A stretch of 64,000 nucleotides of DNA from Micromonospora peucetia (lineage in GTDB: Bacteria; Actinomycetota; Actinomycetes; Mycobacteriales; Micromonosporaceae), in the NCBI RefSeq assembly GCF_900091625.1, contig NZ_FMIC01000002.1, positions 2,852,001 to 2,916,000 of the forward strand, written 5' to 3'. Shown piece by piece: positions 9,217-17,758 of the stretch. Both the position numbers and the translations under genes were made by a program. The notes beneath the pieces are model-generated. The model saw only the letters and a program-made list of their open reading frames with translations, ran no database searches and was not told the DNA's origin. How positions within the stretch are numbered: position 1 is the first letter of the stretch; every line of letters begins with the position of its first letter.

Positions 9217-10068
9217 ATGCGTCGTCCCCAGCTGGACATCCAGCTGAAGACCCCTGACCAGATCGAGAAGATGCGGGCCGCCGGGCTGGTGGTCGCCGAG
9301 GCGCTGCGTCGGATGCGGGAGGCGGTAGCCCCCGGGGTCAGCACCGCCGACCTGGACGCCATCGCCGAGTCGACCATCCGCGAGGCCGGCGCGGCCCCCT
9401 CCTTCAAGGGCTACCACGGCTTTCCCGCGTCGATCTGCTCGTCCGTCAACGAGCAGGTCGTGCACGCCATCCCGTCGGCACAGCAGGTGCTCCGCGACGG
9501 CGACATGATCTCCATCGACTGCGGTGCGGTGCTGGACGGCTGGCACGGCGACGCCGCCATCACGGTCGCCGTGGGCGAGGTCGACGCGGCGCTGCTGAAG
9601 ATGGCCGCGGTGGCCGAGGAAGCCATGTGGGCGGGTATCGCCGCGGCGGCCCGGGGCGGGGCGAGCGGCAAGGGCCGGCTCACCGACATCTCGCACGCGG
9701 TGGAGGACACGGTCCGCAAGGGCGGCCGGTACGGCATCGTCGACGGCTACGGCGGGCACGGCATCGGCACCGAGATGCACCAGGATCCGCACGTGCTCAA
9801 CCACGGACGGCCGGGCAAGGGTCCCCGCCTGGTGCCGGGCATGGCGCTGGCGATCGAGCCGATGATCACGGCGGGCTCGCCCCGCACGGTCGAGCTTTCC
9901 GACGGCTGGACCGTGGTCACCCGGGACCGGTCGATGGCGGTGCACGTCGAGCACACGATGGCGTTGCTCCCGGACGGCGTCTGGGTGCTGACCGCGCCGG
10001 ACGGCGGCCGGGCCCGACTCGGCGAGCTGGTCACCTCCCGCCAGTCGGCGGACTCGTCGGCCCGCTGA
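9217..10068 (+). CDS. map: Type I methionine aminopeptidase
   Basis: Removes initiator methionine from nascent proteins. Metal-ligand segments are visible: SIDCGAVLDGWHGDAAIT (two Asp), GYGGHGIGTEMHQDP (His) and Glu residues in LAIEPMI and VEHT near the end. The ATG at 9217 gives 283 residues beginning MRRPQLDIQLKTPDQIEKMR. An in-frame GTG at 9175 would add 14 residues without family support. The stop lies inside the first copy of a 46-bp tandem repeat. Confidence 0.96.
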   Translation: MRRPQLDIQLKTPDQIEKMRAAGLVVAEALRRMREAVAPGVSTADLDAIAESTIREAGAAPSFKGYHGFPASICSSVNEQVVHAIPSAQQVLRDGDMISIDCGAVLDGWHGDAAITVAVGEVDAALLKMAAVAEEAMWAGIAAAARGGASGKGRLTDISHAVEDTVRKGGRYGIVDGYGGHGIGTEMHQDPHVLNHGRPGKGPRLVPGMALAIEPMITAGSPRTVELSDGWTVVTRDRSMAVHVEHTMALLPDGVWVLTAPDGGRARLGELVTSRQSADSSAR

Positions 10069-10160
10069 GCACTTGACCGCCGACCCCCTGGACCGCCGCT
10101 TCCCGGCCCGCTGAGCACTTGACCGCCGACCCCCTGGACCGCCGCTTCCCGGCCCGCTGA
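10059..10160 (+). repeat. 46-bp tandem direct repeat spanning the map stop codon
   Basis: Two exact 46-bp units, 10059-10104 and 10105-10150, plus the first 10 bases of a third (10151-10160). Each unit starts GGCCCGCTGAGCACTTGACC. The TGA in the first unit is the map stop, so the array begins in the last codons of the gene. A recent slippage or recombination duplication is likely. Confidence 0.9.
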
Positions 10161-10659
10161 GCCTGGCCGCCGACGTCCGGACCGCCGACGCCCTGGGTGC
10201 CGGTTCCCGGCAAGCTGTGGCCCTGGCTGCCGGCCCCTGAGGCACCCGGCTCCTGGCGCGCTGTGACCCTGGCGGCCGACCCTGGAATGCCGGTCCTCCT
10301 ACCCGTTGAGTTCCCGAACTCCGGCCCCCCGAGGCCCGGATTTCGACGCCCCCCGACGCCGCCTCGCCGACGGCCCGCACCTCGGCCGTGGGCCGCCCGT
10401 TACCTTTTTGATTGTCCCCAGCCGCCGGTCTGTCGAGGTCGACCAACCGCCGCTCACCTTTGTCGCAGTCCACCTCGCCGCCCGGTTCTCAGGTTGATCA
10501 AGAGGTTTGCGTCAGGATTCGGGGCTGGCCGGGACGCAAACCTCTTGATCAACGCCAGCGGGCGGGGGAGGGGGCGGCCCGGAGGGCGGGGGCCTTGGGC
10601 GGGTGCCGGTCCGGCGGGGCGGGGCGGACGCGAAAGGCCGGTGTTGGTGGGGTGGTGGC
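10069..10659 (+). other. 591-bp gap between map and the DUF1707 gene
   Basis: No convincing gene is seen. The gap holds the rest of the 46-bp repeat, GC-rich low-complexity DNA with CCG/GGC-heavy segments, and a 21-bp-arm inverted repeat at 10493-10553. The two halves of the spc/alpha superoperon are interrupted here. Confidence 0.6.
10493..10553. repeat. Inverted repeat with perfect 21-bp arms
   Basis: The arm at 10493-10513 (starting GTTGATCAAGAGGTTTGC) is perfectly complementary to 10533-10553, with a 19-nt GC-rich loop. The arms are AT-richer than their surroundings. It could act as a factor-independent terminator after map, but the sequence looks like a dispersed palindromic (REP/MITE-like) element. 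There is no second copy in this window. Confidence 0.85.
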
Positions 10660-11478
10660 ATGCTTACGGGCATGGAGGGACGCGACGGGATGCGGGCCGC
10701 CGACGCGGACCGTCAGGCGGTGGCGGAACGGCTGCGGGTGGCCGTTGACGAGGGCCGGCTGGACCTGCACGAATACGACGAACGGTTGCAGCGGGTGTAC
10801 GCCTCGCGTACGTACGGCGAGTTGGACGCGCTGGTGACCGACCTGCCGGGGCCGGCCGCCCCGGCGGTTTCGGAGCTCGCCAAGCCGGCGGGCGTCGTCC
10901 CGCCGCCGTCGGAGCTCGCCCAGTCGGCGAACTCGTCGGCGACCGCCCGGTGGTTGGCCGAAGTCTGGCTTCCGTACCTGCGGGCGGTCGCGATCGTGGT
11001 GACCATCTGGGCGGTGACCTCCGTGCTCGCCACGGATCTGCTCTACTTCTGGCCTGCCTGGGTGGCCGGGCCGTGGGGCGCGGTACTTCTGGTGCGTACG
11101 GCCGCCGGGCTCACCGGCGGGGAGCCGCGACGGTGGGCGGTGAAGCAGGACCGGCGGCGTGAGCGCCGACTGGCGAAGCGGGCGCGGAAGCGGGAACTGG
11201 CCGCCGCCGACGACGAGAAGCGCCAGCGGCGGGCCCTGCCGGCCACGGAGGAGCGCCGGCCCCGGGACTGGGAGCTGGCCGCCGGTGAGCAGCAGGCGCG
11301 GGAACGGGAGCCGGTTGCCGCTGACGTGGACCGGCAGGAGCGGGAGTCGGTTGCCGCTGACGTGGACCGGACCCCGGAGCGGGAGTTGGCGGCTGGGGTG
11401 GAGCATCGGACCCCGGAGCGGGAGCTGCCGGCCGCCGAGCGGGAACACCGGCGCGGCGGGGCCGACGCCGAGGTCTGA
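10660..11478 (+). CDS. DUF1707 domain membrane protein with charged repeat tail
   Basis: Residues about 10-60 match DUF1707 (MRAADADRQAVAERL, EGRLDLHEYDERL, TYGELDALVTDLP), a small domain often next to SHOCT or 2TM regions. Two hydrophobic helices follow at about 110-155 (LRAVAIVVTIWAVTSVLATD, then WVAGPWGAVLLVR). The last 100 or so residues are Arg/Glu/Ala-rich, with near-exact repeats of VAADVDR and PERELAA encoded by a 36-bp DNA repeat near 11305-11370. Start is ambiguous: ATG 10660 follows a G-rich site; ATG 10672 is an alternative. Function is unknown. Confidence 0.75.
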   Translation: MLTGMEGRDGMRAADADRQAVAERLRVAVDEGRLDLHEYDERLQRVYASRTYGELDALVTDLPGPAAPAVSELAKPAGVVPPPSELAQSANSSATARWLAEVWLPYLRAVAIVVTIWAVTSVLATDLLYFWPAWVAGPWGAVLLVRTAAGLTGGEPRRWAVKQDRRRERRLAKRARKRELAAADDEKRQRRALPATEERRPRDWELAAGEQQAREREPVAADVDRQERESVAADVDRTPERELAAGVEHRTPERELPAAEREHRRGGADAEV

Positions 11479-11706
11479 TTGGCCCGTTCTGTCCGATCCG
11501 CCGCGCGGATTCGTGGCCGGTTTGGCGGCGGCCCGCAGGCGGGCGTACACTTTCAGATCGGCGCACAGCGTCCACTCCGGCATGCCCGCCCTGCGCTTCG
11601 GTGGGAGTCGGAGCCGCGGCTGGCGCGGGCAAGCTGATCTTGATCGGCGGCCCGTGTAAGACGTTGTGAGCCGTCCGGAGTAACCGACGTCAGGACAGCG
11701 GAGTAC

Positions 11707-11928
11707 ATGCCGAAAAAAGACGGAGCCATCGAGATCGAGGGTCGGGTCATCGAGCCCCTGCCGAACGCCATGTTCCGGGTGGAGCTCGCGAACGGCCACA
11801 AGGTGCTGGCTCACATCAGCGGCAAGATGCGGCAGCACTACATCCGCATCCTGCCGGAGGACCGGGTCGTCGTCGAACTCTCGCCGTACGACCTGACCCG
11901 CGGGCGCATCGTCTACCGCTACAAGTAA
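11707..11928 (+). CDS. infA: Translation initiation factor IF-1
   Basis: IF-1 occupies the 30S A site during initiation. The 73-residue OB-fold protein has the near-invariant [39 protein letters not shown] and GRIVYRYK. It leads the alpha-type cluster, followed by rpmJ after 93 nt. The 228-nt upstream gap should contain its promoter; no clear element is assigned. Confidence 0.98.
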   Translation: MPKKDGAIEIEGRVIEPLPNAMFRVELANGHKVLAHISGKMRQHYIRILPEDRVVVELSPYDLTRGRIVYRYK

Positions 11929-12021
11929 GCCTGACGGCGGCCGGGACGTCCCCGTGTCCGTCTTCGACGTCCGGTGTCGCGCCTCGGCGCATCGTCGGGC
12001 CAGATGGGAAGTAAGGCAACC

Positions 12022-12135
12022 GTGAAGGTCAAGCCGAGCGTCAAGAGGATCTGCAACAAGTGCCGGGTCATCCGCCGGCACGGCCGGGTCATGGTCATCT
12101 GCACCGACCCGCGCCACAAGCAGCGCCAGGGCTGA
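12022..12135 (+). CDS. rpmJ: 50S ribosomal protein L36
   Basis: Small zinc-ribbon protein of the large subunit. Translation from the GTG at 12022 gives 37 residues beginning [21 protein letters not shown]11, C14, C27 and H32 form the CCCH metal site of the zinc-binding form. AAGTAAGG upstream serves as ribosome-binding site. Its position between infA and rpsM is the standard arrangement. Confidence 0.97.
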   Translation: MKVKPSVKRICNKCRVIRRHGRVMVICTDPRHKQRQG

Positions 12136-12398
12136 ACCCGTTCCGACCAGCCGTGTGACGACGGTCGGTCGAGACAGGTCCGGGCCGCAGATCCAGGCAA
12201 CGAATCACATGCTCGTCCCAGCCACGAGTGGTGCGCGTCGCGTACCCCTGCGTGGTTGACCCCCGGTCGGAGGCCGGGGCCCGCTCGGGCAACGGCCGTT
12301 CCCGGTCGCCGGCGCACCACGCCGGAGGCGGAACGGTCGGTAGCGGGGTGGGACGGGTCCACACCTCCGCCACAACACCACGAGGAGTACGCCCGCAC

Positions 12399-12779
12399 AT
12401 GGCACGTCTAGCCGGCGTGGATCTCCCCCGCGAAAAGCGGATGGAGATCGCGCTCACCTACATCTTCGGCGTGGGTCGTACCCGCGCCCTGGAGACGCTC
12501 GCCGCCACCGGCATCTCGCCGGACAAGCGCGCTCGGGACCTCACGGATGAGGAGCTGGTCCAGCTCCGCAACCACATCGAGGGCAACTACAAGGTTGAAG
12601 GCGACCTGCGCCGCGAGGTCGCCGCTGACATCCGCCGCAAGGTCGAGATCGGCTGCTACGCCGGCATCCGGCACCGCCGGGGTCTGCCCGTGCGTGGACA
12701 GCGGACCAAGACCAACGCACGGACCCGCAAGGGCCCGAAGCGGACCGTCGCCGGCAAGAAGAAGCCCGGCAAGAAGTAG
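12399..12779 (+). CDS. rpsM: 30S ribosomal protein S13
   Basis: S13 contacts the P-site tRNA and the A-site finger. From the ATG at 12399 (CGAGGAG upstream) the product is 126 residues beginning [20 protein letters not shown], with [20 protein letters not shown] in the C-terminal tail. In-frame upstream codons back to 12228 lack family similarity and are not included. Confidence 0.98.
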   Translation: MARLAGVDLPREKRMEIALTYIFGVGRTRALETLAATGISPDKRARDLTDEELVQLRNHIEGNYKVEGDLRREVAADIRRKVEIGCYAGIRHRRGLPVRGQRTKTNARTRKGPKRTVAGKKKPGKK

Positions 12780-12866
12780 TTCTTAACCGGATGACGGGCG
12801 CGGCCTCCGCCGAAGTAGGCCAGGCCGCAACCTGTTCCGGAAAGTCAACTAGGAGCGCACAGACTT

Positions 12867-13274
12867 ATGCCACCGAAGGCTCGTGCCGGAGCCGCCGTCA
12901 AGAAGGTCCGGCGCAAGGAACGCAAGAACGTCGCCCACGGGCAGGCGCACATCAAGAGCACCTTCAACAACACCATCGTGTCCATCACGGACCCGACCGG
13001 TGCGGTCATCTCCTGGGCCTCCGCCGGCCAGGTCGGTTTCAAGGGCTCGCGCAAGTCGACCCCGTTCGCCGCACAGCTGGCCGCCGAGGCCGCCGCGCGT
13101 CGGGCGATGGAGCACGGCATGCGCAAGGTCGACGTGTTCGTCAAGGGCCCCGGCTCCGGCCGGGAGACCGCGATCCGTTCGCTGCAGGCCGTCGGGCTGG
13201 AGGTCGGCCAGATCGCCGACGTCACCCCGCAGCCGCACAACGGATGCCGTCCGCCGAAGCGTCGCCGGGTCTGA
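12867..13274 (+). CDS. rpsK: 30S ribosomal protein S11
   Basis: S11 lies in the platform near the mRNA exit. The 135-residue product has [35 protein letters not shown] and the C-terminal [17 protein letters not shown], all diagnostic. It starts 87 nt after rpsM and is followed 13 nt later by rpsD. Confidence 0.98.
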   Translation: MPPKARAGAAVKKVRRKERKNVAHGQAHIKSTFNNTIVSITDPTGAVISWASAGQVGFKGSRKSTPFAAQLAAEAAARRAMEHGMRKVDVFVKGPGSGRETAIRSLQAVGLEVGQIADVTPQPHNGCRPPKRRRV

Positions 13275-13287
13275 GAGGTAGAGAGAG

Positions 13288-13914
13288 ATGGCTCGTTACA
13301 CCGGTGCTGACTGCCGCCGTTGCCGGCGGGAGAAGATGAAGCTGTTCCTCAAGGGCAGCAAGTGCGATGGCCCGAAGTGCCCGTTCGAGTCCCGGCCGTT
13401 CCCGCCCGGACAGCACGGCCGCGGCCGCACCAAGGAGACGGAGTACCTGCTCCAGCTCCGCGAGAAGCAGAAGGCCCGTCGCGTCTACGGCGTGCTGGAG
13501 AAGCAGTTCCGCGGCTACTACGAGGAGGCCGTGGGCAAGCAGGCCAAGACCGGTGAGGTCCTCCTGCAGATCCTCGAGTCGCGGCTGGACAACGTCGTTT
13601 ACCGGGCCGGCTACGCGCACTCGCGTGACATGGCCCGCCAGCTGGTCAAGCACGGCCACTTCATGGTGAATGGCAAGAAGGTCGACATCCCGTCGTACCG
13701 CGTCAAGGAGCACGACATCGTCGAGGTGCGGGGGAAGAGCAAGGAGCTGACCCCGTTCATCGTCGCGCAGGCTCAGGCTGGTTCGCGGACGGTGCCGGCC
13801 TGGCTCGAGGCCATCCCCAGCCAGATGAAGATCCTGGTGCACTCGCTCCCGGCCCGGCAGGTCATCGACACGCAGGTCCAGGAACAGCTGATCGTCGAGC
13901 TCTACTCCAAGTAG
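13288..13914 (+). CDS. rpsD: 30S ribosomal protein S4 (zinc-binding form)
   Basis: S4 initiates 30S body assembly. The 208-residue protein starts MARYTGADCRRCRREKMKLF; C9, C12, C26 and C31 form a Cys4 metal site, the C+ form. The S4 RNA-binding domain is near residues 97-160 (RLDNVVYRAGYAHSRDMARQ). AGAGGTAGAGAGAG gives a strong ribosome-binding site. A 12-bp hairpin separates it from rpoA. Confidence 0.98.
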   Translation: MARYTGADCRRCRREKMKLFLKGSKCDGPKCPFESRPFPPGQHGRGRTKETEYLLQLREKQKARRVYGVLEKQFRGYYEEAVGKQAKTGEVLLQILESRLDNVVYRAGYAHSRDMARQLVKHGHFMVNGKKVDIPSYRVKEHDIVEVRGKSKELTPFIVAQAQAGSRTVPAWLEAIPSQMKILVHSLPARQVIDTQVQEQLIVELYSK

Positions 13915-13928
13915 TCGGAGCTCGTTGC

Positions 13929-13957
13929 GGTGGCCCGCCCTTCCGGGGCGGGCCACC
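13929..13957 (+). terminator. Hairpin between rpsD and rpoA
   Basis: GGTGGCCCGCCC at 13929-13940 pairs perfectly with GGGCGGGCCACC at 13946-13957 around TTCCG. It has no T-run. It lies in a 98-nt spacer inside the alpha operon, so it may act as a partial attenuator tuning rpoA relative to rpsD, not as a full stop. Confidence 0.55.
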
Positions 13958-14012
13958 GGAACAGTTTGTCGTGGGCGTCATATAGCGGGCGCCCCGGAAG
14001 AGAAGAGAAGAC

Positions 14013-15035
14013 ATGCTCATCAGCCAGCGACCGACTCTCTCCGAGGAGTCGATCAACGAGACCCGGTCCCGGTTCACCATCGAGCCGCTGGAGCCGGGCT
14101 TCGGCTACACCCTGGGCAACTCGCTGCGGCGTACGCTGCTGTCGTCGATCCCGGGTGCGGCGGTCACCTCGATCAAGATCGACGGCGTGCTGCACGAGTT
14201 CACCACGATCCCCGGTGTCAAGGAGGACGTGGTCGAGCTCGTCATGAACATCAAGGAGCTCTGCGTCAGCTCCGAGCACGACGAGCCGGTCAGCATGTAC
14301 CTGCGCAAGCAGGGCCCGGGCGACGTGACGGCGGGCGACATCCAGCCGCCGGCCGGCGTCTCGGTGCACAACCCGGACCTGAAGCTCGCCACTCTCAACG
14401 GCAAGGGCCGGCTCGACATGGAGCTGACCGTCGAGCGGGGTCGCGGCTACGTCACGGCGGCGCAGAACAAGCAGGCCGGTGCCGAGATCGGCCGGATCCC
14501 GGTCGACTCGATCTACTCGCCGGTGCTGAAGGTGACGTACCGCGTCGAGGCGACCCGGGTCGAGCAGCGGACCGACTTCGACCGGCTGATCATCGACGTC
14601 GAGACCAAGCCGTCGATGGGCCCGCGTACCGCGCTGGCCTCCGCCGGCTCGACGCTGGTGGAGCTGTTCGGTCTGGCCCGGGAGCTGGACGAGACCGCCG
14701 AGGGCATCGACATCGGGCCGTCCCCGCAGGACGCCCAGCTCGCGGCGGACCTGGCGCTGCCGATCGAGGAGCTGGACCTGACCGTCCGCTCCTACAACTG
14801 CCTCAAGCGCGAGGGCATCAACTCCGTTGGTGAGCTCATCGGGCGTACCGAGGCCGACCTCCTCGACATCCGCAACTTCGGTCAGAAGTCGATCGACGAG
14901 GTCAAGATGAAGCTCGCCGGGATGGGTCTGGGGCTGAAGGACTCGGCCCCGAACTTCGATCCGGCGCACGTCGTGGACACGTTCGGCGAGGCCGACTACG
15001 ACACCGACGACTATCGCGAGACCGAGCAGCTCTAG
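14013..15035 (+). CDS. rpoA: DNA-directed RNA polymerase subunit alpha
   Basis: Alpha dimerises to nucleate polymerase assembly and contacts UP elements and activators. The 340-residue protein has the N-terminal domain ([20 protein letters not shown] near residues 15-34) and the C-terminal helix-hairpin-helix domain near 249-312 ([32 protein letters not shown]). AGAAGAGAAGAC precedes the ATG. rplQ follows 34 nt later. Confidence 0.99.
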   Translation: MLISQRPTLSEESINETRSRFTIEPLEPGFGYTLGNSLRRTLLSSIPGAAVTSIKIDGVLHEFTTIPGVKEDVVELVMNIKELCVSSEHDEPVSMYLRKQGPGDVTAGDIQPPAGVSVHNPDLKLATLNGKGRLDMELTVERGRGYVTAAQNKQAGAEIGRIPVDSIYSPVLKVTYRVEATRVEQRTDFDRLIIDVETKPSMGPRTALASAGSTLVELFGLARELDETAEGIDIGPSPQDAQLAADLALPIEELDLTVRSYNCLKREGINSVGELIGRTEADLLDIRNFGQKSIDEVKMKLAGMGLGLKDSAPNFDPAHVVDTFGEADYDTDDYRETEQL

Positions 15036-15069
15036 TCCGCGCTGCCGCCACACCTGAGGAGCACCAAGC

Positions 15070-15648
15070 ATGCCCACGCCCACCAAGGGCCCCCGCCTCG
15101 GCGGCAGCCCCTCCCACGAGCGGCTGATGCTGGCCAACCTGGCCACCGCGCTGTTCCAGCACGGCAAGATCCAGACCACCGAGACGAAGGCCCGGCGGCT
15201 GCGTCCGCTGGCCGAGCAGCTCATCACCAAGGCCAAGCGCGGCGACCTGGCGTCCCGCCGGCGGGTGCTCGGCGTCGTCAAGGACAAGGACGTGGTCTAC
15301 TCCCTGTTCGACCAGATCGCGCCCCGGTACGCCAACCGCAACGGTGGCTACACCCGGATCGTGAAGACCGGTCCGCGCAAGGGTGACAACGCGCCGATGG
15401 CGATCATCGAGCTGGTCGAGGAGCTTCAGGTCGCCGAGCCGAAGGCGAACAAGAAGACCGCCGCCCGCAAGGCCGCGCAGCAGGACAAGGTCGAGGCGCT
15501 CGCCCCGGCCGAGGAGGCCCCGAAGTCGGACTCGGGCGACCAGGACTCCGAGCCGCCCGCGTCGGCGTCCGGCGACACCGCCGCCGCCCGCGAGGACAGC
15601 GACGAGGCCGGCGAGAACGACAAGGCCGGCGAGAACGACAAGGCCTGA
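15070..15648 (+). CDS. rplQ: 50S ribosomal protein L17 with acidic C-terminal extension
   Basis: The L17 core is residues 1-120 ([60 protein letters not shown]). At 192 residues it exceeds the usual 120-130. The extra 70 residues are Ala/Glu/Asp/Lys-rich and end in two copies of AGENDKA, so the tail is probably disordered. It closes the alpha ribosomal run and is followed by a perfect 17-bp hairpin. Confidence 0.98.
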   Translation: MPTPTKGPRLGGSPSHERLMLANLATALFQHGKIQTTETKARRLRPLAEQLITKAKRGDLASRRRVLGVVKDKDVVYSLFDQIAPRYANRNGGYTRIVKTGPRKGDNAPMAIIELVEELQVAEPKANKKTAARKAAQQDKVEALAPAEEAPKSDSGDQDSEPPASASGDTAAAREDSDEAGENDKAGENDKA

Positions 15649-15659
15649 TCCAGGCCACC

Positions 15660-15697
15660 GTCGGGCCCGGCACCCCTCGTGGGGTGCCGGGCCCGAC
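15660..15697 (+). terminator. Hairpin terminator after rplQ
   Basis: A 17-bp perfect stem (15660-15676 with 15681-15697, arm beginning GTCGGGCCCGGCACCCC) closes on a TCGT loop, starting 11 nt after the rplQ stop. No T-run follows. It marks the end of the ribosomal transcript, although truA begins only 20 nt later and may be reached by readthrough. Confidence 0.75.
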
Positions 15698-15717
15698 CCC
15701 GTGAGGCGGAGGTACGA

Positions 15718-16548
15718 GTGGACGAGCGCACCCGGCTGCGGCTGGACGTCGCGTACGACGGGTCGAACTTCTCCGGCTGGGCCGCCCAGCCGACCCGGCG
15801 CACGGTGGCCGGGGTGCTCGTGGAGAACCTCGACCTGGTCCTCGGCGCGGGCACGGCGACGGGGCTGACCGTGGCGGGCCGCACCGACGCCGGGGTGCAC
15901 GCCACCGGGCAGGTCTGCCACGTCGACCTGCCGACCGCCGTGTGGCGGGAGCACGAGGGGCGGCTGCTGCGCCGGCTGGCCCGGCTGCTCCCCACCGATG
16001 TCCGGGTGCGGGCGATGGCCGAGGTGCCGGCGGACTTCGACGCCCGGTTCTCGGCCACCTTCCGCCGCTACGAGTACCAGGTCACCGACGCGCGCTGGGG
16101 CGCCGAACCGCTGCGTCGGCACGAGATCCTGGCCTGGCCGAAGCCGCTGGACCTGGCCGCGTTGAACGCCGCCGCGGCGGGGCTGGTGGGGGAGCACGAC
16201 TTCGCCGCGTACTGCCGGCGCAAGGAGAACGCCACCACCCTGCGCGAGGTGACCCGGCTGGACTGGCGGCGGGACCCGGACGGGATCCTCGTGGCCACCG
16301 TGCAGGCCGACGCGTTCTGCCAGGCGATGGTGCGCAGCCTGGTCGGCGCGATGCTGGTCGCCGGGGACGGGCGCAGGCCGGTCGAGTGGCCGGGCAGCCT
16401 GCTGGCCGGCCGGGAGCGTTCCAGTGAGGTCACCGTGGCACCGGCGCACGGGCTCACCCTGGTCGCCGTCGGCTACCCGGAAGATCCGGCCGAGTACGCC
16501 CGCCGAGCCGAGGCCACCCGCCGGCTGCGCGTACCCGTGGAGGGCTGA
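15718..16548 (+). CDS. truA: tRNA pseudouridine(38-40) synthase TruA
   Basis: Isomerises uridines 38-40 of tRNA anticodon stems. The catalytic Asp is D57 in GRTDAGVHATGQV, and the N-terminal RLRLDVAYDGSNFSGW motif is present. The GTG at 15718 with GGCGGAGG upstream gives 276 residues, the usual length. An upstream ATG at 15679 lies inside the terminator hairpin and is rejected. truA commonly follows rplQ. Confidence 0.95.
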   Translation: MDERTRLRLDVAYDGSNFSGWAAQPTRRTVAGVLVENLDLVLGAGTATGLTVAGRTDAGVHATGQVCHVDLPTAVWREHEGRLLRRLARLLPTDVRVRAMAEVPADFDARFSATFRRYEYQVTDARWGAEPLRRHEILAWPKPLDLAALNAAAAGLVGEHDFAAYCRRKENATTLREVTRLDWRRDPDGILVATVQADAFCQAMVRSLVGAMLVAGDGRRPVEWPGSLLAGRERSSEVTVAPAHGLTLVAVGYPEDPAEYARRAEATRRLRVPVEG

Positions 16549-16635
16549 CCGGGCTTGCTTCTGGCCGCCGGCTGCCGGATCCTCGGGCCGGGCTCTCGCT
16601 CGCCAGAGCATCGTCGACGTCAAGGAGTGGACGCC

Positions 16636-17688
16636 GTGCAGGAACCTCGCCGTGGCCGGGACCTCGGCATCGTCGTCGGGACGATGCCCACGGGACCTTT
16701 GAACGCCGTCACCGACGTGTCCGGCGTACGGGTCGGCCACACCACGCTGGTCTACGGTGACAGCATCCGCAGCGGGGTGACGGCGATCGTCCCGGAGCAG
16801 TTGACCGACCGCCGGTCGCTGCCGGCGGGGCTGTTCGTGGGCAACGGGCACGGCAAGATGGTCGGTTCGACCCAGGTGACCGAGTTGGGGGAGATCGAGA
16901 CTCCCGTGGTGCTGACCGCGACGCTGTCGACGTTCCGGGCCGCGGACGCGCTCGTCACGTACATGCTCCGGCAGCCGGGCCGGGAGGCGGCCGAGTCGCT
17001 GAACCCGGTGGTGGCGGAGACCAACGACGGGTTCCTGTCCGACATCCGGGCGCGGCCGGTGCGGGCGGAGCACGTCCTCGGCGCGCTGGAGGAGGCTCGC
17101 GGCGGACTGCCCGCGGAGGGCGCCGTCGGGGCCGGTACCGGCACGACGGCCCTCGGTTTCAAGGCCGGTATCGGGACGTCCTCGCGGCTCGCCACGACAT
17201 CCAGCGGCCCGGTCACCGTCGGTGTGCTGGTGCAGGCCAACTTCTCGGGCGTGCTACAGGTGTCGGGAGTGCCGGTCCGGCCCGAGCAGGTGGGCGTGCC
17301 GACCCTCTCGTTTCCGGATCGGCCGGAGCAGCCGGGAAACTCCTGCGTCATCGTGGTCGCCACGGACGGCCGTCTCGACGCGCGGCAGTTGGGCCGGGTC
17401 GCCCGCCGGGCCATCTTCGCGATGGCGCGGGTCGGTTCGGACTTCGCCGGCGGCAGCGGCGACTACGCCCTGGCGTTCTCCACGGCCGACCCGGCGACAC
17501 CGACGGCGCCGGAGTCCGACCTGGAGCCGATCTTCGCGGCGGTGCTGGAGGCCGTGGAGGAGGCACTGCTGAACTCGCTGTTCATGGCGCGCACCACCGT
17601 CGGCGTCAAGGGCCGCGTCAAGTACGCGGTCCCGCACGACCGGATGCTCGACCTGCTGCGGGAGCACCGGGTCGAACTCCGGACCTGA
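16636..17688 (+). CDS. P1 (S58, DmpA-like) family peptidase
   Basis: Members of this N-terminal-nucleophile family self-cleave and act as aminopeptidases or beta-peptidases, although natural substrates are mostly unknown. Motifs include GPLNAVTDVSGVRVGHTTL near the start, LFVGNGHGKMVGSTQ, and QPGNSCVIVVATDG, where cleavage is expected between N235 and S236 so that S236 becomes the nucleophile. The GTG at 16636 with AAGGAG upstream gives 350 residues. It follows truA by 87 nt in the same direction. Confidence 0.85.
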   Translation: MQEPRRGRDLGIVVGTMPTGPLNAVTDVSGVRVGHTTLVYGDSIRSGVTAIVPEQLTDRRSLPAGLFVGNGHGKMVGSTQVTELGEIETPVVLTATLSTFRAADALVTYMLRQPGREAAESLNPVVAETNDGFLSDIRARPVRAEHVLGALEEARGGLPAEGAVGAGTGTTALGFKAGIGTSSRLATTSSGPVTVGVLVQANFSGVLQVSGVPVRPEQVGVPTLSFPDRPEQPGNSCVIVVATDGRLDARQLGRVARRAIFAMARVGSDFAGGSGDYALAFSTADPATPTAPESDLEPIFAAVLEAVEEALLNSLFMARTTVGVKGRVKYAVPHDRMLDLLREHRVELRT

Positions 17689-17710
17689 GAGGTCGTCGAC
17701 GATACACGCG

Positions 17711-17741
17711 ACGGGTGCGCGGTCGTGGCCCGCGCACCCGT
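17711..17741. terminator. Bidirectional hairpin between convergent genes
   Basis: ACGGGTGCGCGG at 17711-17722 pairs perfectly with CCGCGCACCCGT at 17730-17741 around a 7-nt loop. It sits between the peptidase (plus) and the anchored protein gene (minus), so it probably terminates both. Confidence 0.7.
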
Positions 17742-17758
17742 TCCCCGTCGTGATCCGG

